DNA of 64,000 nucleotides from Verrucomicrobiota bacterium (GTDB lineage Bacteria; Verrucomicrobiota; Verrucomicrobiae; Limisphaerales; UBA11358). Positions 15,653-25,747 of this stretch are shown here, piece by piece. The DNA lies in the NCBI GenBank assembly GCA_014860005.1, contig JACZKP010000215.1, positions 62,001 through 126,000 on the forward strand. Reading direction: 5' to 3'. Position numbers and translations under genes: made by a program. Positions within the stretch are counted from its first letter, which is position 1. Every line of letters starts with the position of its first letter. The notes below the pieces were generated by a model. It searched no databases. It saw only the letters and a program-made list of their open reading frames with translations, and was not told the origin of the DNA.

Positions 15653-18600
15653 ATGATCTGGAAAAGACGTTGTGTCGTTCTCGGCATCCTTGGTGCTGGT
15701 CAAGGTGTCTCGATGCTTTATGCAGCAGCCTTGGCCGTTTCCGTGGTCGCGAGTGATCCCACCGCGACCATCGGGACAACGGACTCTGCCGCGTTCACCT
15801 TCACCCGCGAGGGAAGCACCGCCGCCAGCCTGGCGGTCCATTATTCGCTGGGCGGCTCGGCGGCGAAATGGACCGATTATCGCCGTTTGCCGGAAGGGGA
15901 CATGCCGGTTTCCATCACGATTCCCGCCGGCGAAGTGTCCGCAACACTCACAATCTACGCGCTGGCCAACTCGACGCTGGCCAATCCGCAAACCGTCAGC
16001 CTTTCGCTGTTACCGAACGCGGCTTACACAGTCGGCTCGCCGAACAGCGCGTTTGTGAACATTCAGTCCGGCGCCGGTTCGACCCCGACGAATCCTCCGC
16101 CAATCACCAACAACACGAATAACACGAACAACACGGTGACTGCCGCCAGCACCACGCCCAGCCTGATTGACGATGAATCGCCCGCGCTGCCAAAAGTCGG
16201 CGCCAACCGCCTGCGTATTTTATCGCCGACGCTGCTGGAAGTGCGGCACATCAATTCCAAACAACCCGATCCGGCGCGCGTGGATAGTTGGGACTTCATC
16301 AACCCCTCGGGCCAGCTTGCAGCTCCGCCGGCCACACAGTTCGCCGTGACGGTCAACGGCCAGCCCGTGGCGGTCCAATCGCTTGGTTTCAAACGCCGCC
16401 CGCTCTACGCCCCGCTCGTGCCGCGCGATCTGCGAATCGAAAATCACCTTTACCTCCAACTCGCCACGCCCCTCGCGGACCATCAAACCGTTGAAGTCAA
16501 GAACCCCGGGGGTGCGCTCTGGCCGGCGACGATGCCCTTCGTTGCCACGGCCGATCCGCTGCGCCACAGTCCCATCATTCACGTGAACCAGGAAGGTTAC
16601 GTGCCGTCATTCCCCAAAAAAGCGATGGTGGGTTACTACCTGGGCAATCTGGGTGAAATGGACATCTCCGCGTCACTCGGATTCAAACTCGTGGACGCGA
16701 CAACCGGCACGCAGGTTTATCAAGGTGCGCTGACGCCGCGTCCGGATTACGGCTACATTTACACGCCCATCCCGTATCAGAAAGTGCTCGAAGCCGATTT
16801 CAGCAGCTTCACCACGCCCGGGCGCTACCGGCTCGTGGTGCCGGGGCTCGGCGCGTCGTTCCCGTTCGCCATTGATGAAGGAGTGGCCATGGCCTTTGCG
16901 CGGGCTTACGAACTCGGGATTTACCACCAGCGCTGCGGCACCAGCAATTCCCTGCCGTTCACCCGCTTCACCCACGACACCTGCCACACGGCGCCGGCGA
17001 GCGTGCCGCTGCCGCAATCGTCCTTCGGCTTCACCTGGGCGACCATCGCGAATTACGCAGCGATCATCAATCCCAACAATCCGCCGCAGATTGCGCCGAG
17101 GCTCTCCAGCCCGGCCGCGCAATTGTTTCCCTTTGTGCGGCAAGGCGCGGTGGATGTTTCCGGCGGCCATCATGACGCCGGCGATTACAGCAAATACACA
17201 ATCAACAGCGCCGGCCTCGCGCATACGCTGATGTTCTCGGCGGACTCGCTGGCCGGCGTCGCGGCGCTCGACAATCTCGGCATTCCCGAAAGTGGCGATG
17301 GCATCAGCGATGTCTTGCAGAACGCGAAATTGGAGGCCGATTATCTTTCCAAGCTGCAGGACAGCGACGGCGGATTTTATTTCCTCGTCTATCCAAAAAA
17401 CCGGGAATACGAGAGCGGCACGCCGCCCGATCAAGGTGATGCGCAAGTTGTCTGGCCGAAAACCACGTCCGCGACGGCCGCCGCGGTGGCCGCGCTGGCG
17501 CAATGCGGCTCCTCGCCGTTGATGAAGCAACATTATCCGCAAGCCGCCGCCAGTTACATGGCCAAGGCCACGCTCGGCTGGAAATTCCTGACGAACGCCA
17601 TCGCGCTTTACGGCAAAACGGGTGCGTATCAGAAAATCACGCACTACGGTGACAACTATGCGGATCAAGACGAACTCGCCTGGGCCGCGGCCGAAATGTA
17701 CGTGGCCACCGGCGACCCTTACTACCAGCAGATTTTGTTTCAGTGGTTTCCCGATCCGACCGATTCGAACACGTTTCGCTGGGGTTGGTGGCGCATGTCG
17801 GAAGGATGGGGCCACGCCATCCGCAGTTACGCCTTCGCCGTTCGCAGCGGACGCCTGCAACCGCACCAGCTCAACCAGAGTTATCTGGCCAAGTGTCTCA
17901 CGACGATTACCAACGCCGGCAACGACGCACTCCTCTGGTCGCAACAGAGCGCTTACGGGACCAGTTTCCCGCTGGAGACGAAACGTTATCGCAGCGCGGG
18001 TTGGTATTTTTCTGCCGCCCAGGCCTTCGATATCGCCGTGGCGCAACAAATCACGCCGCGCCCGGACTATCTGGATGCGCTCGTGAGCAATTTGAACTAC
18101 GAAGGCGGCGGCAATCCGGTCAACGTCACTTACATCACCGGCCTGGGCTGGAAACGTCAACGCGAGATTGTGGATCAGTATTCAATGAGCGACCGGCGCG
18201 TGCTGCCCAAGACGGGAATCCCGCTGGGCAACGTTCAAAACGGATTCGTGTGGGTGAACACTTACGGCACAGAACTGGCCGCGCTCTGCTATCCATCGGA
18301 TTTGGCCCCGACCGCGCCCGTGCCGTTCTATGACCGCTGGGGTGATGCCTTCAACACCACGACTGAATTCGTGGTGCTGGACCAGGCGCGCGGCCTCGGG
18401 GTCGCGGCGTATCTCGCCACATTGACCGCGACGAAAACGCAACCGTGGAAGTCGGGGGCCGCGCAAATCTCCACGCCGACCACCGTCGTGCCCGTCGGTG
18501 AGCCGGTCACGGTTTCATTGCAATCCGGCCTCGACTTGAGCGGTGCGCGCATCGTCTGGGAAGGCCGCGATCACGAACCGGCCTATGGTTCGACCTTCAC

Positions 18601-19438
18601 TTTCACGCCGCAGAACAACGGTACGCAGTGGGTCGAAGCCGAGGCGCAATGGCCGGATGGACGCCGCGTTTTCGCCGAGGCGAGTTTCACGGCGAACAGT
18701 CCGAACGTGGTTTGGGTCGAGGACGCGATTCCGGCCGGCGGGGTACCGGGTGCCAATGGCGGCGATTCGTGGAGTTGGATCAGCAGCAATCCCGCGCCGT
18801 ACTCCGGCACTGCCGCGCATCAATCGGCTTTGGCCGCCGGGCTGCACGAGCATTGGTTTGATAACGCCACCGCGACGTTGGACATCGGTGTGGGCGATAC
18901 GCTGTATGCCTACGTTTATCTCGACCCGGCCAATCCGCCGAGCCAGATCATGCTCGGCTGGAATAATGGGAACTGGGAGCATCGTGCGTATTGGGGCGCG
19001 AACCATATTTCCTACGGCATCAATGGGACCGACAGCCGCCGTTACATGGGGCCGCTGCCGACTGCGGGCCAATGGGTGCGGCTCGAAGTCCCGGCCGGTC
19101 AGGTTGGATTGGAAGGCAGCACGCTCAAGGGCATGGACTTTTCGGCTTATGGGGGGCGCGTGACCTGGGATAGCGCCGGCAAAACGAGCATTGTCAGCGG
19201 TGAACCAACCGGACCGGTGGCTGCTTCCATCAGCCGGGTTTCCGGCGGAAACATGCAGTTCAACTGGCCGAGCGTTGCCGGCAAAATCTATCGCGTCGCT
19301 TACAAGAACCATCTCACCGACGCCACTTGGACCGAGTTGAGCGGTGACATCGCCGGCACCGGCGCGCCGTGTTCGTGGACGGACAGCACCGCCGCGAACG
19401 CCAGCCAACGTTTTTATTTGGTTTACGCGGTGAACTGA
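15653..19438 (+). CDS. Secreted GH9 glycoside hydrolase with Calx-beta and C-terminal modules
   Basis: A 1261-residue secreted enzyme. After a signal peptide comes a Calx-beta-like domain (about 25-140), then a linker rich in Asn/Thr. A cellulase N-terminal Ig-like domain (IHVNQEGYVPSFPKKAMVGY) precedes the GH9 (alpha/alpha)6 domain. Catalytic Asp508 and Asp511 are in GGHHDAGDYSKY; the proton donor is probably Glu905 in FNTTTEFVVLDQAR. An Ig-like region, a beta-sandwich (possibly carbohydrate-binding) module and the FYLV-type tail complete it. GH9 enzymes are inverting endo-glucanases, so it may trim self-made or foreign beta-glucan. A strong terminator follows. Paralogues lie at 21757 and 31553; this one looks active. 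Confidence 0.92.
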   Translation: MIWKRRCVVLGILGAGQGVSMLYAAALAVSVVASDPTATIGTTDSAAFTFTREGSTAASLAVHYSLGGSAAKWTDYRRLPEGDMPVSITIPAGEVSATLTIYALANSTLANPQTVSLSLLPNAAYTVGSPNSAFVNIQSGAGSTPTNPPPITNNTNNTNNTVTAASTTPSLIDDESPALPKVGANRLRILSPTLLEVRHINSKQPDPARVDSWDFINPSGQLAAPPATQFAVTVNGQPVAVQSLGFKRRPLYAPLVPRDLRIENHLYLQLATPLADHQTVEVKNPGGALWPATMPFVATADPLRHSPIIHVNQEGYVPSFPKKAMVGYYLGNLGEMDISASLGFKLVDATTGTQVYQGALTPRPDYGYIYTPIPYQKVLEADFSSFTTPGRYRLVVPGLGASFPFAIDEGVAMAFARAYELGIYHQRCGTSNSLPFTRFTHDTCHTAPASVPLPQSSFGFTWATIANYAAIINPNNPPQIAPRLSSPAAQLFPFVRQGAVDVSGGHHDAGDYSKYTINSAGLAHTLMFSADSLAGVAALDNLGIPESGDGISDVLQNAKLEADYLSKLQDSDGGFYFLVYPKNREYESGTPPDQGDAQVVWPKTTSATAAAVAALAQCGSSPLMKQHYPQAAASYMAKATLGWKFLTNAIALYGKTGAYQKITHYGDNYADQDELAWAAAEMYVATGDPYYQQILFQWFPDPTDSNTFRWGWWRMSEGWGHAIRSYAFAVRSGRLQPHQLNQSYLAKCLTTITNAGNDALLWSQQSAYGTSFPLETKRYRSAGWYFSAAQAFDIAVAQQITPRPDYLDALVSNLNYEGGGNPVNVTYITGLGWKRQREIVDQYSMSDRRVLPKTGIPLGNVQNGFVWVNTYGTELAALCYPSDLAPTAPVPFYDRWGDAFNTTTEFVVLDQARGLGVAAYLATLTATKTQPWKSGAAQISTPTTVVPVGEPVTVSLQSGLDLSGARIVWEGRDHEPAYGSTFTFTPQNNGTQWVEAEAQWPDGRRVFAEASFTANSPNVVWVEDAIPAGGVPGANGGDSWSWISSNPAPYSGTAAHQSALAAGLHEHWFDNATATLDIGVGDTLYAYVYLDPANPPSQIMLGWNNGNWEHRAYWGANHISYGINGTDSRRYMGPLPTAGQWVRLEVPAGQVGLEGSTLKGMDFSAYGGRVTWDSAGKTSIVSGEPTGPVAASISRVSGGNMQFNWPSVAGKIYRVAYKNHLTDATWTELSGDIAGTGAPCSWTDSTAANASQRFYLVYAVN

Positions 19439-19464
19439 GACGCTCGCGGGTGTTTTGGAATCGC

Positions 19465-19495
19465 AGCGGCCTTCGGAAAAGAAGGCCGCTTTTTC
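19465..19495 (+). terminator. Rho-independent terminator after the first GH9 gene
   Basis: A perfect 10-bp stem AGCGGCCTTC/GAAGGCCGCT with a GGAAAA loop, followed directly by a T run. It starts 26 bp past the GH9 stop codon. Confidence 0.93.
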
Positions 19496-19570
19496 TATGC
19501 ACTGAAGGTGCTGATAAAGCTAGCCCAAGGACGATGCAATGCCGCTACCTGGGTATCTTCTACGTTTCTC

Positions 19571-21670
19571 TCACCTCCTCAGTCTGAAAAACCGCTTTGG
19601 GTCGGTGAAATAGTTGGTGTAAGGACTGGTCGCATTCGCCAAATCAATGAATGACTCGGCGAGGTTCGTCGTGGTCTGCAAGGTCCAATCTGAACCCCAA
19701 TAAAGCACGAGTTGCTGGCCGTTGTGTTCGCTGGATAATGCGTCGGGAACAATCTCGCCGGTGGCGAGGATGCGCGCGGGATAGGTGCCGGCAGCCATGT
19801 TCGCCGGATTGTGGAATTGGATTTGATTGAGTTGCTGCGCGGTCAGGCCGCTTGGGCTGTTGCCAAAAGCAATTTGATGCTTGCCGTTGCCAAGAGAAGA
19901 CCCGTCCCATCGTTTGATCACCAGCACCGCTTGGGCCGTCCAGGACCTGCTGCTGCTATCGCCAAAGTGAAGAATGCACGCGCCATTGGCCGGCAGGAGC
20001 AGGGTGGATGAACCATCGGCCAATTGGAGGGTGCCGAATTGTTCCCCGCCGGCAGTTTGTTCGTCCCAGGTGCCATTTCCGAGTGTGAGCACGCCGGGAA
20101 TACTGATCGTGCCGCCGCTGTGCAGGAACGAGGCCCCGCCGTTCACCTGAAGATTCTGCGCGATCAACCGCCCGCCGCTCATCCCGTTCTTCGAATGACC
20201 ACCGAGCCATAGGGTGTCACTGACCTGGTTGGTCCCGCCCGATTGCTGGAAGCTGTCGAACTGGCCGCCGTCGTAGGGGTTTGGGGTGTAGACGACGCCG
20301 CCGGACTGGTAAATATTGGTCGCCGTCAGCCAGCCGCCGCTCAACTGATAACTGGACACCATGCCCAGTGAAACCGTGCCGACGCTGTTGGTTCCGCCGG
20401 ACTGCTGGAACGCGCCCATGGTGAGACCGATCAAAGGAGTGGAAAGAAGTCCATCGCTTAAGTAGTAAACCGAAGAATTCACGCGACCGTAGTGATTAAT
20501 AAATCCCCTGATACTAATCCCGCCGTTGGTGTGAAAACCGCCGCCTTGATAAAACATGCTGGTCATGCCGGTGCCACTGGCATGCAACCGACCATCAGCA
20601 TAGATGTGCAAGGATGAGGCGATCAGAACTCCTCCGGACAAGCTGTATTCACCTCTAGCCGACCTAGGTCCAAGTGAAATACTGCTCGTGAAGTTGGTTC
20701 CGCCAGTTTGAAGAAAACTGAAACTGAATTCAGACCCGTTAGGTAGTGGTACGGGGATTTGCATACCACCAGATGAAAGGGTTCCTCCCGCCAAATGATA
20801 GCCGCCGCGAGCGAATCGGATAGAATAGAAAGCCGACATATTGCCACCCCACTGATTGAAAGTGCCGCCTTGGAGGTTGAAATAGTTTACGTGGACCGAG
20901 CCGTCGAAGAGGTTACAACTGCCGCTATTGACTTGAAACTCATACTTGTTCACCGAGCCGCCGAAGAGATTGAAACTGCCGCCTTCGATTTGAAGAGTCC
21001 AGCCGCCCACCGAGCCGTCGAAGAGATTGTACTGGCCCGCGGATTGCAGGTACAACCTTCCTGAGTTCATCCCGCCCTGTTGATTGAAGGTTGAGGGAAA
21101 TCCGCCGATGTATTCTTCTCCGGTCGAGAGTGTGCTGTTGGTGAGATTGTAAACGGCAGGGCCGAGGTCGCCCAAATGCAGGGAGCCGACACTGACCTCG
21201 GAACCCTCGATCTCCGTGAAGGTGCCGCTCACGGAAAGGTCTCCCGCAACCCGCAAGGCCGACGACGCCATCACGACCGCCGAGTTGCTGGCGACGGTGA
21301 GCGAATTGGCCGTCAACGGAGTAACGAAGCCCGCGTGGTTCAACCACACCGTGTTGAACGAATTCGTCGGCGATGCAATCGTGATGGAATCAACACTCAA
21401 CGTCTGCGGAAGATTTTGCGCTGTGTTCGCGGTGATCTCCAAAACCTTCCAACCGGCGTTGGTGAACAGAATGGTTTGATTCGTGCCGGGCAATGCGCCG
21501 AGCGACCAATCCGGATTCTCCCAGTAGCCGCTGCCGGCGCCGGTCCAACTGTTTAACTGCGCGCCGGCCTCCAAACACCAGCCGACGCAAAATGAAAGGC
21601 CCATGAGCGCGACACGACCGGTTCGCGACAACCACGGTATGATGGCAATTGCGAATGGAGACACTCGCAT
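19571..21670 (-). CDS. Secreted repeat-rich beta-solenoid-like protein
   Basis: A 699-residue protein with an N-terminal signal-like segment (VALMGLSFCVGWCLEAGA). Its body is built of short Gly/Ser/Asn-rich repeats such as FQQSGGTN, NLFDGSV and LSGGWLTATN, roughly 15-25 residues per turn, as expected for a right-handed beta-helix or autotransporter-like solenoid. The C-terminus, W-TLQTTTNL...RFFRLRR, matches the shared tail of the other secreted proteins. No catalytic motif is recognised. It is divergent from the GH9 gene at 21757, and a dyad motif sits exactly between them, 38 bp from each start. A role as a surface or matrix scaffold is inference. Confidence 0.75.
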   Translation of the reverse strand: MRVSPFAIAIIPWLSRTGRVALMGLSFCVGWCLEAGAQLNSWTGAGSGYWENPDWSLGALPGTNQTILFTNAGWKVLEITANTAQNLPQTLSVDSITIASPTNSFNTVWLNHAGFVTPLTANSLTVASNSAVVMASSALRVAGDLSVSGTFTEIEGSEVSVGSLHLGDLGPAVYNLTNSTLSTGEEYIGGFPSTFNQQGGMNSGRLYLQSAGQYNLFDGSVGGWTLQIEGGSFNLFGGSVNKYEFQVNSGSCNLFDGSVHVNYFNLQGGTFNQWGGNMSAFYSIRFARGGYHLAGGTLSSGGMQIPVPLPNGSEFSFSFLQTGGTNFTSSISLGPRSARGEYSLSGGVLIASSLHIYADGRLHASGTGMTSMFYQGGGFHTNGGISIRGFINHYGRVNSSVYYLSDGLLSTPLIGLTMGAFQQSGGTNSVGTVSLGMVSSYQLSGGWLTATNIYQSGGVVYTPNPYDGGQFDSFQQSGGTNQVSDTLWLGGHSKNGMSGGRLIAQNLQVNGGASFLHSGGTISIPGVLTLGNGTWDEQTAGGEQFGTLQLADGSSTLLLPANGACILHFGDSSSRSWTAQAVLVIKRWDGSSLGNGKHQIAFGNSPSGLTAQQLNQIQFHNPANMAAGTYPARILATGEIVPDALSSEHNGQQLVLYWGSDWTLQTTTNLAESFIDLANATSPYTNYFTDPKRFFRLRR

Positions 21671-21707
21671 GTAGCACTGTTGCCTATGACGCCACGCTTG
21701 GCACGGT

Positions 21708-21719
21708 AGGTAAACACCC
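21708..21719. promoter_or_regulatory. Dyad motif AGGTAAACACCC in a divergent promoter region
   Basis: This single copy lies in the 86-bp gap between the divergent genes at 21670 (minus) and 21757 (plus). Its outer bases are 38 bp from each start codon, so it could control both. It shares the core GGTAAACACCC with the copy at 30607. Confidence 0.7.
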
Positions 21720-21756
21720 TAATTGTCCAAGCCGTCTGGACGGCAGAGAATACCGC

Positions 21757-24369
21757 GTGCCTACGAAGCGCCTCCTTTCCTTGTACCTGCTCTGCGCGTT
21801 GACTTTCCCTCTGCGAGCAGCCAGCCCCGACGCGCGCATCACCGATGAAAACCCTCTGGTGCTTCCATTGCCCGGTGCTTATCAACTGCGCATTCTCTCG
21901 TCCAATCTCCTGGAACTCACGCGCATCACCACCAAAGCATCGCCATCAGCGAGACCAAGCGAATGGGATTTCGTGGATGCCGAGGGTCGCGCGCAGCTTC
22001 CGAACGCAGCGGAATTCGTCGTGCTCGCCGGCGAAACATGCCTCGGCGTGCAAAAGGTCGGCTTCAAACGCCGCGTGCTCTACGCGCCGCTCGCCCGGCG
22101 TGATTTGCGCATCGCCAATCACCTATACCTGCAACTGAACGGCGTGATAGCCGGCGGACAAACGGTGGAGGTAAAGAATCCTTCCGCGAAACTGTGGCCC
22201 ACCAGCATGCGCTTTACCGCGACGATGGGCCCGCTCCGCTACAGCCCGGCGATCCATGTGAATCAAGTGGGCTATCTTCCGGCCTTTCCCAAGAAGGCGA
22301 TGATCGGGTTCTTTCTCGGCAATTTGGGCGAGATGAATGTGCCGGCGGAATCCGGTTTTGAACTCGTTGACGCGCGAACCGGCGCGAACGTTCATGAAGG
22401 AAAACTGACGCCGCGGCGCGACACTGGTTTCGACTACACGTCCTATCAACAAGTGCTCGAAGCGGACTTCAGTGATTTCAAAACGCCTGGCGAATATCGC
22501 CTCACGGTCTCTGGACTCGGCGCGTCATTTCCATTTTTCATTGATGAAGGTGTGGCGGCGGCATTCGCGCGAACTTATGCCCTTGGGCTTTATCATCAAC
22601 GCTGCGGCACAAGCAATGCCCTGCCCTCCACACGGTTCGTTCACGGGCCCTGCCACATCGCTCCCGCGGAGGTGCCAACGGCGAGGCTCACGGACATGGT
22701 CAACTTCCTGGCCGGCGACACCCAGAATTACACAAATAACCCGCGTCACACCGCACCGCAGCTCAAGGATTTTGATTCCAGCCTTTACCCGTTTGTGAAA
22801 AGCGGAAAGTTGGACGTCGCGGGCGGACATCACGACGCGGGCGATTACAGCCGCTACACGATCAACAGCGCCGCGCTGGTTCACACCCTCATCTTCGCCG
22901 TGGACGCGTTGCCGGGTGTGGGCGAACTGGACAATCTCGGACTGCCCGAAAGCGGCGATGGCAAAAGCGATGTGTTGCAGATGGCGAAATGGGAAGCTGA
23001 TTTCCTGGCGAAGATGCAGGACGACGACGGCGGATTTTATTTCCTCGTCTATCCGCGCGACCGCAAATACGAGAACAACGTCCTGCCCGATGCCGGCGAT
23101 CCGCAAATCGTCTGGCCAAAGAACACCGCCGTCACCGCCGCCGCCGTGGCGGCGCTGGCGCAAGCGTCGTCGTCGCCGCTCTTCAAAAAGCAGTTCCCTG
23201 ATGCATCGGCGGTCTATTTGGCAAAAGCGAAAAAGGGTTGGGAATTTCTGGACCGCGCCATCGCGAAGTTTGGCAACGAAGGCGCCTATCAGAAAATTAC
23301 GCACTACGGCGATGATTTCATGCACGACGACGAACTCGCCTGGGCTGCGTGCGAATTGTTTCTGGCGACCGGCGACGAATCGTATCACAAACAATTGCTC
23401 AAGTCATTCCGGCCGGGCGAAGAACGGACCCGGCGCTGGGGTTGGTGGCGGTTGTACGAAGGATACGGTCGCGCCACCCGCAGCTACGGCCTGGCGGTCA
23501 AGAGCGGGCGGATGAAGCCGGCGCAGTTGGATCAGGCTTTTCTGCGCGCGTGCGAGGGCGAGATTGTGGCGGCGGCGGATGATCAACTGCGCTGGTCGCA
23601 ACAAAGCGCTTACGGAACCAGTTTTCCCACCGAAACCAAACGCTTTCGCGGTGCGGGTTGGTATTTTTCAATGGATCAAGCGTTTGACCTTGCGGTCGGC
23701 TGCGCGCTGGATCATCCGGCGATGAACGATCCGCGCGCGAAATACACCGAAGCGGTGGTGGCAAATCTGAATTACGAAGGCGGCGGCAATCCGGTCAACG
23801 TCTGCTACCTCACCGGCCTCGGCTGGAAACGTCAGCGCGAGATCGTTCATCAGTACGCCCAAAATGATCGCCGCGTTCTCCCGCCCAGCGGCATTCCCCT
23901 AGGCAACCTGCAAAGCGGATTTGGCTGGTTGGATCATTATGGAGCAGAACTCGGCGCGCTGAGCTTTCCGTGGGACGGGGCGAAGGAAAATCCTTATGCC
24001 CTCTACGACCGCTGGGGCGACAGTTTCAACCTGCAAGCCGAATTCGTGGTCGTCAACCAGGCGCGCGCGCTGGCCGCGGCCGCGTGGCTGATGGCGCAGA
24101 CGCCGCTGAAGAACCAACCGTGGCAGTCCGCTCCGGCAACGATTGAAATCACAGCGTCCGGGCAGTCCCGGGTCGCAACTTTGAAATCATCACTCGATTT
24201 GAGCCGGGCGAGGATCGTGTGGGAAGCCCCGGGTCGCGAACCCCATTTCGGTGACCGGATGTTGCTGACGAACGCGGTCTCTTGGATTGAAGCCGAGGCG
24301 CAACTGCCCGATGGCCGCCGCGTTTACGGCGTAACGAATGTTTCGGCGCATTCCCGCGCGGCACGGTGA
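21757..24369 (+). CDS. Secreted GH9 glycoside hydrolase, compact paralogue
   Basis: The frame is open from 21649, but that start would overlap the divergent gene. GTG 21757 gives a normal signal peptide (KRLLSLYLLCALTFPLRAAS) and the conserved motif spacing. The protein (870 residues) has the cellulase N-terminal Ig-like domain (IHVNQVGYLPAFPKKAMIGF) and the GH9 domain: Asp360 and Asp363 in GGHHDAGDYSRY, probable donor Glu762 in FNLQAEFVVVNQAR. It ends after a short Ig-like region and lacks the Calx-beta domain, the sandwich module and the FYR tail of its paralogue at 15653. It is likely an active inverting beta-glucanase, secreted; substrate unproven. Confidence 0.92.
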   Translation: MPTKRLLSLYLLCALTFPLRAASPDARITDENPLVLPLPGAYQLRILSSNLLELTRITTKASPSARPSEWDFVDAEGRAQLPNAAEFVVLAGETCLGVQKVGFKRRVLYAPLARRDLRIANHLYLQLNGVIAGGQTVEVKNPSAKLWPTSMRFTATMGPLRYSPAIHVNQVGYLPAFPKKAMIGFFLGNLGEMNVPAESGFELVDARTGANVHEGKLTPRRDTGFDYTSYQQVLEADFSDFKTPGEYRLTVSGLGASFPFFIDEGVAAAFARTYALGLYHQRCGTSNALPSTRFVHGPCHIAPAEVPTARLTDMVNFLAGDTQNYTNNPRHTAPQLKDFDSSLYPFVKSGKLDVAGGHHDAGDYSRYTINSAALVHTLIFAVDALPGVGELDNLGLPESGDGKSDVLQMAKWEADFLAKMQDDDGGFYFLVYPRDRKYENNVLPDAGDPQIVWPKNTAVTAAAVAALAQASSSPLFKKQFPDASAVYLAKAKKGWEFLDRAIAKFGNEGAYQKITHYGDDFMHDDELAWAACELFLATGDESYHKQLLKSFRPGEERTRRWGWWRLYEGYGRATRSYGLAVKSGRMKPAQLDQAFLRACEGEIVAAADDQLRWSQQSAYGTSFPTETKRFRGAGWYFSMDQAFDLAVGCALDHPAMNDPRAKYTEAVVANLNYEGGGNPVNVCYLTGLGWKRQREIVHQYAQNDRRVLPPSGIPLGNLQSGFGWLDHYGAELGALSFPWDGAKENPYALYDRWGDSFNLQAEFVVVNQARALAAAAWLMAQTPLKNQPWQSAPATIEITASGQSRVATLKSSLDLSRARIVWEAPGREPHFGDRMLLTNAVSWIEAEAQLPDGRRVYGVTNVSAHSRAAR

Positions 24370-24450
24370 AACTTCGAGGGTTTCCGGAGCATTTATGCGC
24401 ACTCCAGGAGGTCCTGATGGCCGGGTGTCTTCGCGGCGAATAAATCGTTA

Positions 24451-24484
24451 GGGTCTTCTTCTCCGGCGCTGAGGGTCTTTACCC
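24451..24484. promoter_or_regulatory. Dyad motif pair upstream of the second EPS operon
   Basis: GGGTCTTTACCC (24473-24484), 61 bp before ATG 24545, is preceded at 24451 by a weaker copy GGGTCTTCTTCTCC. The linker CTCCGGCGCTGA is nearly that of the 6977-7011 element. The whole 24370-24544 gap holds no gene. Confidence 0.65.
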
Positions 24485-24544
24485 ACCTGTAAAGCGTCAC
24501 TCAGTTGTTACATTACTCTTGTTCACTGGAACTGAATCCGGTCT

Positions 24545-25747
24545 ATGAGAATTCTATTTGTTCACGAAAAGTTTGGCGCGTTTGGCGGTGCGGAGGCAAA
24601 TGTCCTCGCCACCGCAACCGAACTCAAAGAGCGCGGCCATGCCGTCGGCATTCTCCACGGCCCGCACACCGGCAAGGACGAAGCCGCCTGGCTGACCACT
24701 TTCCAACATCGCTTCCCCTTCGGACATGGAAGTGAGTCAGCGACCGCGCTGGCCGCGTGGGAACGTTTTCAACCGGACGTGCTGTACGTCCATAAGATGT
24801 CGGATCTCGAATTGCTGGAAGCGTTGCTCCACTCGGACACTCCGATCATCCGCATGGTCCACGACCACGACCTCTATTGCATGAGGAGCTACAAATACAA
24901 TTTCTTCACCCGCCACATTTGCGAACGGGCGTTGTCTCCGTTTTGCATTTTCCCCTGTGGCGCAGTTATCGCGCGTGATCACGAAGGTGCCCTCCCCGTG
25001 AAATGGGTCAGTTACCCTGCGAAACTTCGCGAACTCGAATTGAACCGCAAATTCAATCGCCTGGTTGTCGCCACGCAGTTCATGAAGGATGAACTCCTGC
25101 GCAATCGTTTCGACGCGGACCAGATCGAAATGCACGCCCCGGTGCCACCGAAAGGCGACGCCTCCTGGGTGAGCTCGTTCAGCGACAAGAACTACATCGT
25201 CTATGCCGGCCAGATCATTCGCGGCAAAGGCGTGGACGTGCTGTTGGAATCGCTGGCGCAGATCCGGGTACCGTTCACGTGTTTCATTTTCGGCGACGGC
25301 CAGCATCGCGATTACTGTGAAAAACTGAGCCACAAACTTGGACTCACGGATCGCGTAATGTTCAAAGGCTATGTGTCGCCGGAGGAGATCGCGATTTTTT
25401 ACCGCGAATGCAGCGTCGTTGCGGTCAGTTCGGTGTGGCCGGAACCGTTTGGCGCGGTGGGGCTGGAGGCCATGCGGTTTGGTTTGCCCGTCGTCGCGTT
25501 CGACGCGGGTGGCATCCGGGAATGGCTAACCGATGGTCACAACGGATTTCTCGTTCCCTGGATGGATCGCGCGGCGTTTGCGGCGCGGGTGGAGGAATTG
25601 CTCGGCGACAAGGCGCTCGGCCGGCAGATGGGCGAACGCGGACGCCAGTTGGTCGCCAGGCAATACCAGTTTTCGGAATACATCAGCGGATTGGAGAACG
25701 TCTTTGAGCGAGCCGTCGAAAGACCGGCACTCGCGGCCATGGTATGA
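24545..25747 (+). CDS. GT4-family glycosyltransferase, first gene of second EPS operon
   Basis: A 400-residue GT-B enzyme. The N-terminal region has FGAFGGAEANVLATA, a GGxE-type acceptor-side loop, and VHDHDLYC. The C-terminal donor domain has YAGQIIRGKGVDVLLES, VSSVWPEPFGAVGLEAM and GGIREWLTDG, the usual GT4 signature with E-x7-E. A cysteine-rich insertion near 125-140 (ERALSPFCIFPCG) is typical of a GT4 subgroup in polysaccharide clusters. It probably adds a sugar to the EPS repeat unit. It begins the operon and overlaps the kinase-like gene by ATGA at 25744. Confidence 0.91.
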   Translation: MRILFVHEKFGAFGGAEANVLATATELKERGHAVGILHGPHTGKDEAAWLTTFQHRFPFGHGSESATALAAWERFQPDVLYVHKMSDLELLEALLHSDTPIIRMVHDHDLYCMRSYKYNFFTRHICERALSPFCIFPCGAVIARDHEGALPVKWVSYPAKLRELELNRKFNRLVVATQFMKDELLRNRFDADQIEMHAPVPPKGDASWVSSFSDKNYIVYAGQIIRGKGVDVLLESLAQIRVPFTCFIFGDGQHRDYCEKLSHKLGLTDRVMFKGYVSPEEIAIFYRECSVVAVSSVWPEPFGAVGLEAMRFGLPVVAFDAGGIREWLTDGHNGFLVPWMDRAAFAARVEELLGDKALGRQMGERGRQLVARQYQFSEYISGLENVFERAVERPALAAMV

